From CAZVFX01 sp964626565 (GTDB taxonomy: Bacteria; Myxococcota_A; UBA9042; CAIXZC01), in the NCBI GenBank assembly GCA_964626565.1, contig CAZVFX010000003.1, positions 1 through 64,000 of the forward strand: a stretch of DNA of 64,000 nucleotides. The letters are read 5' to 3'. The notes beneath the pieces are model-generated. The model saw only the letters and a list, made by a program, of their open reading frames with translations. It made no database searches and was not told the DNA's origin. This document shows positions 57,035-64,000 of this stretch, one piece after another (positions within the stretch are counted from its first letter, which is position 1; each line of letters starts with the position of its first letter). Both the position numbers and the translations under genes were made by a program.

Positions 57035-59245
57035 TTATGCCCTCTCCATGCGCACGAAGTTCACGTTCATGCCGGTCCCGCCCATAATCGGGTCCACCTT
57101 GAAGCGGGTAACGAGGTCGCTGTCGCTGGCGCCTTTCCCGTAGGCGTGTTTCAGTTGCTTCTGCTGCGTGCCCCAGCCGTGCACCATGTAGACGCAGTCC
57201 CGTCGGATGCGACGGGTGGCCCGCACTTTGATGGGCCCAGCCCTCGCATCATCCTGGTTCACAACCATTACCCGCTCGCCATTCTCGACGCCCGCCTCCT
57301 TGCAGACGTCAACATTCACCCACAACTCGTTCTCCGGAAAAGCCTCGCACAACAACTTGTTGTTGACGGTGCGGCCGAACGAGTGAGTAGGCGCCCTTCC
57401 GAACAGCAGGCGGTACATGCCGGGAGGCGGTTCCTCGTGCGGCTCGAACTGAGGCATCGGGTCGAACCCTGCATCTTTCAGTTGTTGGGAAAACAACTCG
57501 ATCTTGCCCGAAGGCGTATCAAACGTCAGCTCCAGCCCGTCCTCCTCGAACGCCGGCTCTTCTTTACCACGCAGTACACCGGTCTTTCGCAACTCTTCAC
57601 AGTCGTAGCCCGCACTTTTGACTCGATGCATTGCGTACTCGACGCTATCCGCCCACGGGAAGTAGTCATCCAGACCGATACGATGCGCCACCTCCCTGGC
57701 GATCCACCAGCCCGGACGGGAGTCGTACATGGGCTGGACCACCGGCTGCCGGATGGCCAGGTACGGGACCTTGTAGCTGGGAACGTGGATATCGTCACAG
57801 CGTTCAAGATATGTCGATTCGGGGAGCACCACATCGGACCAGCCGCAGATCTCGGCGGGAAGAACGTCCACCGTGACGATAAAATCCAGCTCCTGGATCG
57901 CTTTGTGCACCCGTGCTGCGTCGGGTAGTGATTTGACCAGGTTGGTGCCGTACACAAACCAGCCCTTGATGTCGTACTCGGCGGTGTCCGGAACACTGGC
58001 GTCACACAGACCCTGGGCCAACACTTCGTCGGCCAGGGGATAGCCGGAGCCCTTGGGCATGTCGGCTGGAGGGCTGGCCGGGGGAGAGTATTTTGTGTAG
58101 GGGTACTTTGGTACATCGAGGCGTGAGGGGTAGTAGAAACCGCCTTTTCTACCCCACGCGCCCAGCAGCGCATTGAGCATCGCCTTGGCGCGTTCACGCT
58201 GCGCGTCGTCACCGTACCAGGTAGTGCGCCGTCCCGGATAGACCACCGATGCGGGCTTGAAACCCGCGATGAAGCGGGCAGTCTCCACGATAAGTTCCGG
58301 CCGGATGGTGGTGTGGGTGTAGGCCCACTCCGGCGTCTTGTCCGACAGGTGTTTCTTTAGCTCGTCCAGACCCAATGCATGCTTCTCGAGGTAGTTGGCG
58401 TCGTACAACCCCTCCTTCACGATAACGTGCATCCACGCCAACAGCAGCGCGATGTCGGTGCCGGGCTTAATGGGCAGCCAGTATTTCGCTTTGGAGGCTG
58501 CCACCGAGTGGCGGGGGTCCACCACCACCAGGCCCGCACCATTGCCCAGCGCCTCGGCGAATTCCTGCACCTGGGTGTTGTGCATGTTCTCGCCCAGGTG
58601 GGCGCCGATGAGAGTGATGCAGCGGCTGTTGGCCAGGTCCACACGCTCCGGAGAAGCCACTATGCCGCCGAAAGTAAGGTTGAAGCCCACCTCTCTAGGA
58701 CCCCGGCACTGCGCATAAGAGGGCGCCGAGATGTTCGGCGACCCGTAGGACTTCATCAGGTGCTTGAACCAACTCCCGCCATAGCCGTGCAGGAAGAGGG
58801 CGAGGGCCTCGGGACCATGCTCGTCGCGGATCTTCAACATCTTGTCCGCCACCAGATCCAACGCCTCATCCCACTCTGCCTCCCTGAAGACCTGCTCGCC
58901 CCGCTTTGTCGAGGTGCGGATCAACGGCTTCTTCAGCCGGTCCGGATCGTAGAGAAGCCCGGTGCCGCCCGCACCGCGGGGGCACAGGCGCCCCCGTGAT
59001 AGAGGATGATCCGGATTGCCGGTGATTTTGGTCACCTTCCCCTCTTTCACGTGGGCCAGAACTCCGCACTTCCAAAAACAGAGCTCGCAGAAGGTCGGAA
59101 CCACCCAGTCTCCTGCCGTTCCCGGGTCATGGATCGGGTCTCCGTCCAGCCCCCACCAACGCGTTACCAGTCCGCTGCCCGCAGCCGCAGCCACGGAGCC
59201 GGCCGTAGCGATCTTGATGAACTGCCGTCTGGTCAATCCGCTCAT
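57035..59245 (-). CDS. psrA: Tat-exported molybdopterin oxidoreductase (PsrA/PhsA type)
   Basis: A protein of 736 residues. Twin-arginine signal TRRQFIK (5-11) with a weakly hydrophobic core, so export is folded. A 4Fe-4S site CxxCxxxC...C uses C53, C56, C60 and C88. The molybdenum ligand is probably C180 in SPNISAPSYAQCRG. MGD-binding segments (WLPIKPGTDIALLLAW, YGTNLVKS, RAPTHSFGRTVNNKL) are in place. It belongs to the DMSO-reductase superfamily; neighbours point to polysulfide, thiosulfate or related sulfur substrates. A molybdate/tungstate-type regulator lies at the far end of the operon. GAGGGA precedes the ATG and arsR ends 4 bp upstream. Confidence 0.9.
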   Translation of the reverse strand: MSGLTRRQFIKIATAGSVAAAAGSGLVTRWWGLDGDPIHDPGTAGDWVVPTFCELCFWKCGVLAHVKEGKVTKITGNPDHPLSRGRLCPRGAGGTGLLYDPDRLKKPLIRTSTKRGEQVFREAEWDEALDLVADKMLKIRDEHGPEALALFLHGYGGSWFKHLMKSYGSPNISAPSYAQCRGPREVGFNLTFGGIVASPERVDLANSRCITLIGAHLGENMHNTQVQEFAEALGNGAGLVVVDPRHSVAASKAKYWLPIKPGTDIALLLAWMHVIVKEGLYDANYLEKHALGLDELKKHLSDKTPEWAYTHTTIRPELIVETARFIAGFKPASVVYPGRRTTWYGDDAQRERAKAMLNALLGAWGRKGGFYYPSRLDVPKYPYTKYSPPASPPADMPKGSGYPLADEVLAQGLCDASVPDTAEYDIKGWFVYGTNLVKSLPDAARVHKAIQELDFIVTVDVLPAEICGWSDVVLPESTYLERCDDIHVPSYKVPYLAIRQPVVQPMYDSRPGWWIAREVAHRIGLDDYFPWADSVEYAMHRVKSAGYDCEELRKTGVLRGKEEPAFEEDGLELTFDTPSGKIELFSQQLKDAGFDPMPQFEPHEEPPPGMYRLLFGRAPTHSFGRTVNNKLLCEAFPENELWVNVDVCKEAGVENGERVMVVNQDDARAGPIKVRATRRIRRDCVYMVHGWGTQQKQLKHAYGKGASDSDLVTRFKVDPIMGGTGMNVNFVRMERA

Positions 59246-59249
59246 GGTT

Positions 59250-59555
59250 CTATCCCTCTTTTTTGCAATCCGTCACGCAAGCGATGAGGTTTCTAAGCCC
59301 CTGTTCCTTGATGGAATAAGTCGCGCGCCCGCCGGTACGGTCAACGTGGACCAGCCCCACCATCCTCAACACCGCAAGGTGCTGGGAAACAAGGCTCTGC
59401 CTGACGTCGAGTCGCTGACAAAGCTGACTCACGGTCTGCGGGTCCTCGCAAAGTGCAGCGATACTTCTGAGCCGCAACGGGTGAGCGACCGCCTTCAACA
59501 TCTCGGCCAACTGCTGAGCCCTTTCGAGGTCTTCAACTATGTTGCTCTTTGCCAT
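59250..59555 (-). CDS. ArsR/SmtB-family repressor of the sulfur operon
   Basis: A protein of 101 residues. Winged-helix DNA-binding domain with recognition helix around RQSLVSQHLAVLR (52-64) and wing VDRTGGRATYSI. Four Cys: C36, C46, C93 and C97. Their spacing differs from the two-Cys pattern of persulfide sensors such as SqrR/BigR, but N- and C-terminal cysteines on the dimer could still sense polysulfide or metal. First gene of the operon through 53719. Two operator-like palindromes overlap its start point of transcription, suggesting autorepression. Confidence 0.88.
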   Translation of the reverse strand: MAKSNIVEDLERAQQLAEMLKAVAHPLRLRSIAALCEDPQTVSQLCQRLDVRQSLVSQHLAVLRMVGLVHVDRTGGRATYSIKEQGLRNLIACVTDCKKEG

Positions 59556-59567
59556 AACATCCCCTCA

Positions 59568-59597
59568 TTGCGATATCGCCATATTGCGATGTCGCAA
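59568..59597. promoter_or_regulatory. two tandem ArsR-type operator palindromes
   Basis: Site 1, 59568-59581: TTGCGATATCGCCA, near-perfect. Site 2, 59584-59597: TTGCGATGTCGCAA, perfect 6-bp arms. The centres are 16 bp apart. Both lie just after the -10 of the arsR promoter, covering the expected transcription start and early leader, as for ArsR-family repression. Confidence 0.8.
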
Positions 59598-59601
59598 GTA
59601 A

Positions 59602-59630
59602 TTTATACGCAGGGCGGCAAAGACTGTCAA
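59602..59630 (-). promoter_or_regulatory. near-consensus sigma-70 promoter of the arsR-psr operon
   Basis: On the minus strand TTGACA (59625-59630), 17-bp spacer, TATAAA (59602-59607). It is the best promoter in the window, five of six at the -10 and perfect at the -35. The strength makes sense if the operon is held off by the repressor. Confidence 0.85.
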
Positions 59631-59640
59631 GGGTTTTTTT

Positions 59641-60630
59641 CTAGGCCAGCATTTCGAACTGTTGAGAAAGCCCGGGAGTCAGGTGTTCCAACGCCGCGGT
59701 GCCGTCGACGGTGAAGGTGAAAGACGAGCCACCCTTGCGGCGGCGGGAGAGCTGGAAATTACCGTTGGATATCATGGAATTGAGGCACGATTTCACGCGG
59801 CCGTTGGGCTGAACGTACTTGAGGCCCGCCACATACTCGGGCTCAGCGTCGAACTCTCCGTTCAGCACCCACTCCCGATTCTGCATCGTGAATTGCCAGT
59901 GCCCGACTGACACGTCAGCCTTGGCCCTGAGCCAGCATTGAGGCCCTGCAAAGGAAATCTCTTCGCCATCCAGCAGCACCTTGCCCAGGGTCAGGTGCCG
60001 GCTGCCGAGGGAAAGGCTCGCCCCCTCGAAAAAGAATTTTCGACCCGACCCCTCCCCTAGCATGCGAGCCTGTGCCCACGTGTAGGCGGTTGAGTGAAAA
60101 TGTCCCCAGTTGTGCCCGACGCTCAGCGGATAATCCGCGAACTGAAACCGCTTTTTGCCAACGGTCAGTTCCCCGGTTGCCAGACCTTCCGGAACCGGGC
60201 TCGTCAGCTTGGTTGTGGGGAGGAGCGGGGTCTTTGAAAAGGAGGGACTGACGATCATGGAGTTCGAGAGGGCGGAGAAACCAAAATCCCACCTGGCCTC
60301 ACCACCGCCGAGAGTGCCGGAAGCGCGGTCCCGGGTCAGAGTGTTGTCCCCCATGAAGATCGCCGCGTCGGCTTCTCCGATGCGCCAGTCTTTATTGCTG
60401 AGGACCTGTTTCCAAGCCGACACTTTGCGCCCGGTGACGGCATCCCGGTCAAAGAAGATGAACCAGCACTCCGGCAACGGCTCACCACCGCCCCTGCGGA
60501 TGAGGAACGTGTACTTGATCCAGGCCGCCCACTTTCCGGAAGGGTCATTCAGTTTGAGGAAGTAAGATTCGACGAGCCCCAGCTTGTATGCCGGGTCGAG
60601 AACTGCCGGAGTCCAGTAGTCAATTGCCAA
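59641..60630 (-). CDS. lipocalin/AttH-like or tocopherol-cyclase-like protein
   Basis: A protein of 329 residues. The only available start upstream of conserved sequence is a TTG at 60630, which lies inside a 7-bp microrepeat and has no ribosome binding site; a stop codon sits two codons before. Either the true 5' end was altered by the repeat or initiation is weak. The protein is rich in strands. SVGHNWGHFHSTAYTWAQ near residue 170 resembles the conserved NWG...W.Q core of AttH/CrtC and tocopherol-cyclase-like double-lipocalin folds. No signal peptide is present. Substrate, if any, would be a hydrophobic molecule. Assignment moderate. Confidence 0.65.
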   Translation of the reverse strand: MAIDYWTPAVLDPAYKLGLVESYFLKLNDPSGKWAAWIKYTFLIRRGGGEPLPECWFIFFDRDAVTGRKVSAWKQVLSNKDWRIGEADAAIFMGDNTLTRDRASGTLGGGEARWDFGFSALSNSMIVSPSFSKTPLLPTTKLTSPVPEGLATGELTVGKKRFQFADYPLSVGHNWGHFHSTAYTWAQARMLGEGSGRKFFFEGASLSLGSRHLTLGKVLLDGEEISFAGPQCWLRAKADVSVGHWQFTMQNREWVLNGEFDAEPEYVAGLKYVQPNGRVKSCLNSMISNGNFQLSRRRKGGSSFTFTVDGTAALEHLTPGLSQQFEMLA

Positions 60631-60655
60631 TTTTCAATTCCCAATTCTCAATGAA
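60621..60655. repeat. 7-bp period array CAATTNN
   Basis: Five heptamers CAATTGC, CAATTTT, CAATTCC, CAATTCT, CAATGAA. It overlaps the start codon of the gene at 59641-60630. It is the reverse complement type of the array at 36673. Confidence 0.85.
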
Positions 60656-60665
60656 AAGTTTCTTA

Positions 60666-60695
60666 CCCTGGACCCTGACCCTGGACCCTGGACCC
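60666..60695. repeat. 7-bp period array CCCTGGA
   Basis: CCCTGGA, CCCTGA (one base short), CCCTGGA, CCCTGGA and a partial unit, ten bases away from the CAATTNN array. Confidence 0.75.
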
Positions 60696-60732
60696 CTGCC
60701 GTCGGCCCCTCGCTCGCTCTCGGGGTAAGGGA

Positions 60733-61842
60733 TCATTTGCACTTGTAAGCCATGAACGTCATGTCGAACTGGCAAGTCTTGTTGAGCAGGTCGCAATCGT
60801 CCACGTAGAGGATGTTGTTACTGCAGAACCACAGTTCGTTCTCTATGCACTCGCCCTTGTCGGTGATCCAGCCACACTCGGCCAGTGCCACGGGATAGCA
60901 GGTGCCGGCTTCGCATTCCCAGCCCAGAGGGCAGGTGCCGCACTCGCCGTAACACCCGTCGTAGCCGCACTGCTTGGGAGTCCCATCATCCCAGGTACAC
61001 TGGGGCACGCACCCTTCGGAGCATACGAATTTCTGCGAGGGGCCATCCCACTTACAGTAGTAATCTTCGCCAAAGGATTGGCAAGGCGTTTCGACCAGGA
61101 TGCCATCCAGGCACTCCTGGAGAACGTTGTTCTCGGTGCAGGCGCCGGCTTCCTTGTCGATAGCTCCGCAGGGGTCATCTTCGCACATGCCGGTCAACTC
61201 GTTGCACAGGAACGCGATGCCGCAATAACCGCAGCTACCGCCGCAACCGTCCGGACCGCACTCCTTTCCCTCGCAGTTGGCGATGATATCGCAGTCCCAA
61301 TAGCACAACCCATCGTCGCCGCAGGTGAAGTTGTCCTCGCAGCCGGGTGGGCAGGTCCCGTAACAACCGTCATCCCCGCATTTCTTGCCTTCGCATTTCG
61401 GGACGCAGACTGATTCGCAGACGCCCAGGACACACTGGTGCTCGTAGTCGCAATAGCCGCAAATGCTGCCACAGCCGTCTTCGCCACACTCCTTGACCGT
61501 CCCCGCGGGGTAGTCCGGGTTTTCACCTTCCTTCAAGGTGCACTGGGCCACACAGCCGTCAGGGCCGAGGTCCTCCGGCCACACGAATTCGTCCTGTAGC
61601 TCCTGAACCTCCAGGTCGGGCAGCTCCGCACCGTCGGGCAGCGGGGCCACCGCGTCTTCTCCCAACTCCGGAGTCACATCCTCGATCAGCTCGAAGACGT
61701 GAGAAGGCACGTCAGGGGGCGCGGGCAGGTCGGGGCCGGTGTCAGGCTTTACCGGTTCGGGCCCGCTGTTGCCGCTGTCGTCGCCACAGGCAGCCAGGAA
61801 AAAGGCAATCATCGTCATTGCCAGAATGAGTGAACATCTCAT
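60733..61842 (-). CDS. Cys-rich lipoprotein with CGxDGCxGxC repeats
   Basis: A protein of 369 residues; lipobox LAAC, C19. An acidic Pro-rich linker (about 22-95) leads to repeats CxxxCxGKxCGxDGCxGxCxxC and intervening C(5)C motifs. The last 90 residues (CGWITDKGECIENELWFC ... DDCDLLNKTCQFD) correspond to the end of the neighbouring protein at 61867. The two are therefore tandem paralogues, 24 bp apart and probably cotranscribed. All Cys are expected to be disulfide-bonded outside the cell. No enzymatic motif. Function unknown. Confidence 0.85.
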   Translation of the reverse strand: MRCSLILAMTMIAFFLAACGDDSGNSGPEPVKPDTGPDLPAPPDVPSHVFELIEDVTPELGEDAVAPLPDGAELPDLEVQELQDEFVWPEDLGPDGCVAQCTLKEGENPDYPAGTVKECGEDGCGSICGYCDYEHQCVLGVCESVCVPKCEGKKCGDDGCYGTCPPGCEDNFTCGDDGLCYWDCDIIANCEGKECGPDGCGGSCGYCGIAFLCNELTGMCEDDPCGAIDKEAGACTENNVLQECLDGILVETPCQSFGEDYYCKWDGPSQKFVCSEGCVPQCTWDDGTPKQCGYDGCYGECGTCPLGWECEAGTCYPVALAECGWITDKGECIENELWFCSNNILYVDDCDLLNKTCQFDMTFMAYKCK

Positions 61843-61866
61843 GGGGAGAACCTCCGCACAGCTCGG

Positions 61867-63033
61867 CTAGAGTATGCAGTTATACCCTCCGGCTCCGAAA
61901 TTGGCGCCGAAGTCCCAATCACACTTGGTGAAACCGTTCTGTACGCAATCATAGCCGTACAAAATCCCTTGCTCGCAGAACCACCTTACGTCTCCGACGC
62001 ACAACCCGACGACGCCGTCGATCCAGGCACACTCTCCACCTTCCGCCGGCTTGCAGATCCCGCTGGCGCATCCCCATCCGGTGGGGCATACACCGCAGCT
62101 CCCCCAGCAGCCGTCGTCGCCGCACTCTTTGGCCGAACCGTCGTTGAACGTGCATTGGGGGTCGCAGTCGGTTTCAGGTACGCATTCGTACTTGCCGGTA
62201 TCCTGGTTCCAGCCGCACATGTGGTCTTTAATCGACTTGCAGTTGGTAACTGTCAACTCAAGTTCAATGCATTCGGCGAGGTTGTACTTGTCGTCGCACC
62301 TGCCCTTGTAGTCCACGGTGCCGCACGGGTGCGGCTCGCATAGTCCTTCCTCGCTGCAGATTTCCCCGAACTGGCAGTTTCCACAGGAGTGGCCACAACC
62401 GTCGTCCCCACACTCCTTGCCCCCGCAATCGCCGTCACACGCCTCGCCGTAGCACATGCCATTGGGCGAACACGAGGTCCCGTCCTCGAGGCAGAACCCG
62501 CAGTACCCTCCACACGCGTCGGGACCACATTCCTTCCACACCACATCGTTATCGACGGTGGTGGTGCACTCTTTCGGGCACACGCTGGCCTCACAAACTC
62601 CGTCGGCGCAGACGTATCCATACGCGCAATACCCGCAGATACCATCACAGCCGTCGGAGCCACACTCCTTGCCGGAGCAGTTCTTCATGCACGGGCCGAC
62701 ATCTTTGTCGGGCTTGGTGTCGATTTCGGGCTTCACTTCGGGTGCGGACTTGTCTTCGGCAACGTCCGGAATGGAGAAGTCGGCGTCCCCCACATCGGGC
62801 ACAATCACGGTTCCGTCGTCGGTGGTTTCGACATCCGTCGGGGAACCGGGCTTCTCACCGGAGTGGACCTCCTCAGGGCCTATGATGACAGTAAGGGTGT
62901 CATCATCCTTGACGTCCACCAGAGGCATCTCACCGTCCGAGAAACCGGAAGGCGTCGTGGTCGTATCTGCAGAGCAGGCGGCAAGCCCAGCGGTGACAAG
63001 CAGCGCCATCAGCAGGCAGAATCTGTGGGTCAT
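61867..63033 (-). CDS. Cys-rich lipoprotein, paralogue of the 60733 gene
   Basis: A protein of 388 residues from the ATG at 63033, preceded by AGGAGA; an upstream in-frame ATG lacks a site. Lipobox LAAC, C20. The linker (about 22-120) is rich in Asp, Glu, Pro and Lys. Repeats CxGKECGxDGCxGxCGxC run from about 120 to 230. The shared C-terminal module ends CAWIDGVVGLCVGDVRWFC ... YDCVQNGFTKCDW. Compared with its neighbour it keeps the same Cys spacing in the tail but differs in linker and repeat number. Function unknown. Confidence 0.85.
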   Translation of the reverse strand: MTHRFCLLMALLVTAGLAACSADTTTTPSGFSDGEMPLVDVKDDDTLTVIIGPEEVHSGEKPGSPTDVETTDDGTVIVPDVGDADFSIPDVAEDKSAPEVKPEIDTKPDKDVGPCMKNCSGKECGSDGCDGICGYCAYGYVCADGVCEASVCPKECTTTVDNDVVWKECGPDACGGYCGFCLEDGTSCSPNGMCYGEACDGDCGGKECGDDGCGHSCGNCQFGEICSEEGLCEPHPCGTVDYKGRCDDKYNLAECIELELTVTNCKSIKDHMCGWNQDTGKYECVPETDCDPQCTFNDGSAKECGDDGCWGSCGVCPTGWGCASGICKPAEGGECAWIDGVVGLCVGDVRWFCEQGILYGYDCVQNGFTKCDWDFGANFGAGGYNCIL

Positions 63034-63203
63034 ATCGTCTCTCCTACGCACCGACTTTCAGTAGTATACAGTAGTTGCCGTTGTTGCTCAACAACGCCTT
63101 TGGCCGTAGATATCCCAAGCCAATGAGCAGCTCCGGAGGAGCAAGAGCCAATAGGCCACATCGCTAGCTGTGGGAAACCAGTTGCATCGGCCGTTCCATT
63201 CCT

Positions 63204-63249
63204 CCCCGGGCTTCCGGCCGGGGCTAGTGGCTAGCGTGCCCTGCGGGGC
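63204..63249 (-). terminator. two adjacent GC-rich hairpins after the last gene
   Basis: CCCCGG (63204-63209) pairs with CCGGGG (63218-63223), and GCCC (63238-63241) with GGGC (63246-63249). They lie 52-97 bases past the stop of the gene ending at 63301. There is no T-run on the minus strand, so a terminator role is tentative. The rest of the 63034-63300 gap shows nothing recognisable. Confidence 0.25.
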
Positions 63250-63300
63250 CTGGTTCGGAGGTTGGAGATCGAGAGGAATGCAGACGGAATTTGATGGCGG

Positions 63301-64000
63301 CTAGTCAGGTTGGCAGGAGCCGGGGTTGCCCGGTTCGCAGTGAGCGTCGGGATCGCATTGGGAATCGTAGGTACACATGTTGGCGCAAGCGGGGGGCAAC
63401 TGGTCCACCTGGCCGTTGCAGTGAACCGCCTTGTAGAGGCCGCAGTCGTCGCTTTCCACCGATTGATCGCAGCCCGCATCGTCGCCGACGATCACAGTGC
63501 CGCAAACCGACAGCTCGCACGTGGCGTCCTGGCGTTCCCCTTCACACAAGGGGGGAGAGATGCACTCCGACGGGCTGGCGTATTCGGCCGGACAATCCCC
63601 GGCGACAAAACAGCAGTCCCCCGTCTCACAACAGAAGCCGTTTTGACAGTAGCCGGAAGTGCAATCGCCGTTTTCATCGCAAGTTTTTCCATCAGCGAGG
63701 TCAGCCAGGCAGTGGCCACCATCGCAGTGGGCTAAGGCGGTGCACTCCTCGTCTACCAGGCAGGCGACAGGGCAGGAAGGCGGTTGCTGGTCGCCGTCCC
63801 CGGAGCAGTAGACCGGATCGTAGAAGCCACAATCCAGGGCCGGGGACTGGCCGTCACACGCGGAGTCGTCGGCCACCTCCAGGCTGACGCAAACGTTGGC
63901 CTGGCAGGCCGCTTCGAGCCTGGAACCCTGGCAGGTTTGCGGATCCTGGCAGGTCGCCGATTCCGAGTACTCTCCGGGACAGTGGTTCGCCAACGCGCAG
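63301..64000 (-). CDS. Cys-rich exported-type protein, 5' end beyond the window
   Basis: Partial: the frame is open to the window edge and the last visible codons (CALANHCPG) continue an internal Cys repeat, so the start lies outside. About 233 residues are seen. Repeats of about 45-50 residues contain CxxDEECTALAHCDGGHC-like motifs and a Dickkopf-type segment NGDCTSGYCQNGFCC. It ends GNPGSCQPD. Such Cys-rich repeats are frequent in secreted myxobacterial proteins. No function can be assigned from the visible part. Confidence 0.8.
   Translation of the reverse strand, partial: CALANHCPGEYSESATCQDPQTCQGSRLEAACQANVCVSLEVADDSACDGQSPALDCGFYDPVYCSGDGDQQPPSCPVACLVDEECTALAHCDGGHCLADLADGKTCDENGDCTSGYCQNGFCCETGDCCFVAGDCPAEYASPSECISPPLCEGERQDATCELSVCGTVIVGDDAGCDQSVESDDCGLYKAVHCNGQVDQLPPACANMCTYDSQCDPDAHCEPGNPGSCQPD

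Noticed and set aside
1..64000. CRISPR arrays, tRNA/rRNA genes, transposases, integrases, phage genes
   Set aside because: Intergenic regions were read and no direct-repeat/spacer pattern, cloverleaf sequence or mobile-element protein motif was recognised. The tandem repeats present lack spacers of regular unique sequence.

Overview
The window is GC-rich DNA that reads like a chromosome segment from a deltaproteobacterial or Myxococcota-type bacterium. The evidence is a very large secreted lipoprotein repertoire. At least 14 of 40 genes start with a signal peptide and lipobox, followed by Asp/Glu/Pro/Val-rich linkers. Many also carry MopE-type Cys/Asp motifs, thrombospondin type 3 repeats, FG-GAP/VCBS propellers and two MYXO-CTERM-like sorting tails. 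No phage, transposase, CRISPR array, tRNA or rRNA was recognised. Taxonomic placement is an inference.

Layout. Positions 137-10821 (minus strand) hold five consecutive exported proteins: a propeller lipoprotein, a secreted protein of unknown function, a TSP1 plus Gly-rich lipoprotein, a 1276-residue TSP3/MopE protein ending in a fibrinogen-like GGGWT domain, and an alpha/beta hydrolase lipoprotein. Positions 10919-17762 hold an FG-GAP lipoprotein, a sodium:solute symporter coupled to a small lipoprotein, and a PilZ protein. Positions 17759-25792 (minus) look like a six-gene operon: an LAS-type peptidase-like lipoprotein, an unknown anchored protein, NAD kinase, a catalytically degenerate endonuclease/exonuclease/phosphatase protein, a cyclic 2,3-diphosphoglycerate synthetase-like GTPase and a Ser/Thr kinase. 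Positions 25923-28687 pair a PhnD-like binding lipoprotein with a HAMP-GAF-HD-GYP receptor. Positions 28917-36598 hold two coupled genes. The upstream one encodes a 1631-residue protein that appears to be three exported modules fused in frame.

Positions 36758-46047 are more ordinary: thiolase, a giant TPR protein, an outer-membrane barrel, an SDR epimerase, gltX and an M28 peptidase. They also include a 34-codon copied fragment of the TPR gene's 3' end. Positions 46208-46824 encode an RHH/MazF-type toxin-antitoxin pair under a palindromic operator. Positions 46902-52670 hold two more Cys-rich lipoproteins, the second a paralogue of the GGGWT protein with a different C-terminal tip. Positions 52847-59555 form a sulfur/molybdenum island. 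It contains a HTH plus molybdate-binding-like regulator convergent with the operon arsR-psrA-psrB-psrC-yeeE-yeeE/rhodanese. That operon has a near-consensus promoter followed by two tandem operator-like palindromes. Positions 59641-64000 hold a lipocalin/AttH-like protein, two paralogous Cys-rich lipoproteins and a truncated Cys-rich gene that runs off the window.

How the genes may work together (inference). The secreted proteins look like a modular surface kit: lipid anchor, acidic linker, Ca/metal-binding stalk, then interchangeable tip domains (peptidases, RlpA-like barrel, fibrinogen-like, TSP1, propellers). The sulfur island would import thiosulfate-like anions and reduce sulfur compounds outside the cytoplasm under ArsR and Mo/W-responsive control. 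PilZ, HD-GYP and the kinase supply signalling. Intergenic DNA carries an unusual class of short arrays with a 7-bp period and an approximately 93-110-bp dispersed repeat found near 3.2 kb (tandemly duplicated) and 48.3 kb. No gene-free stretch exceeds about 300 bases.
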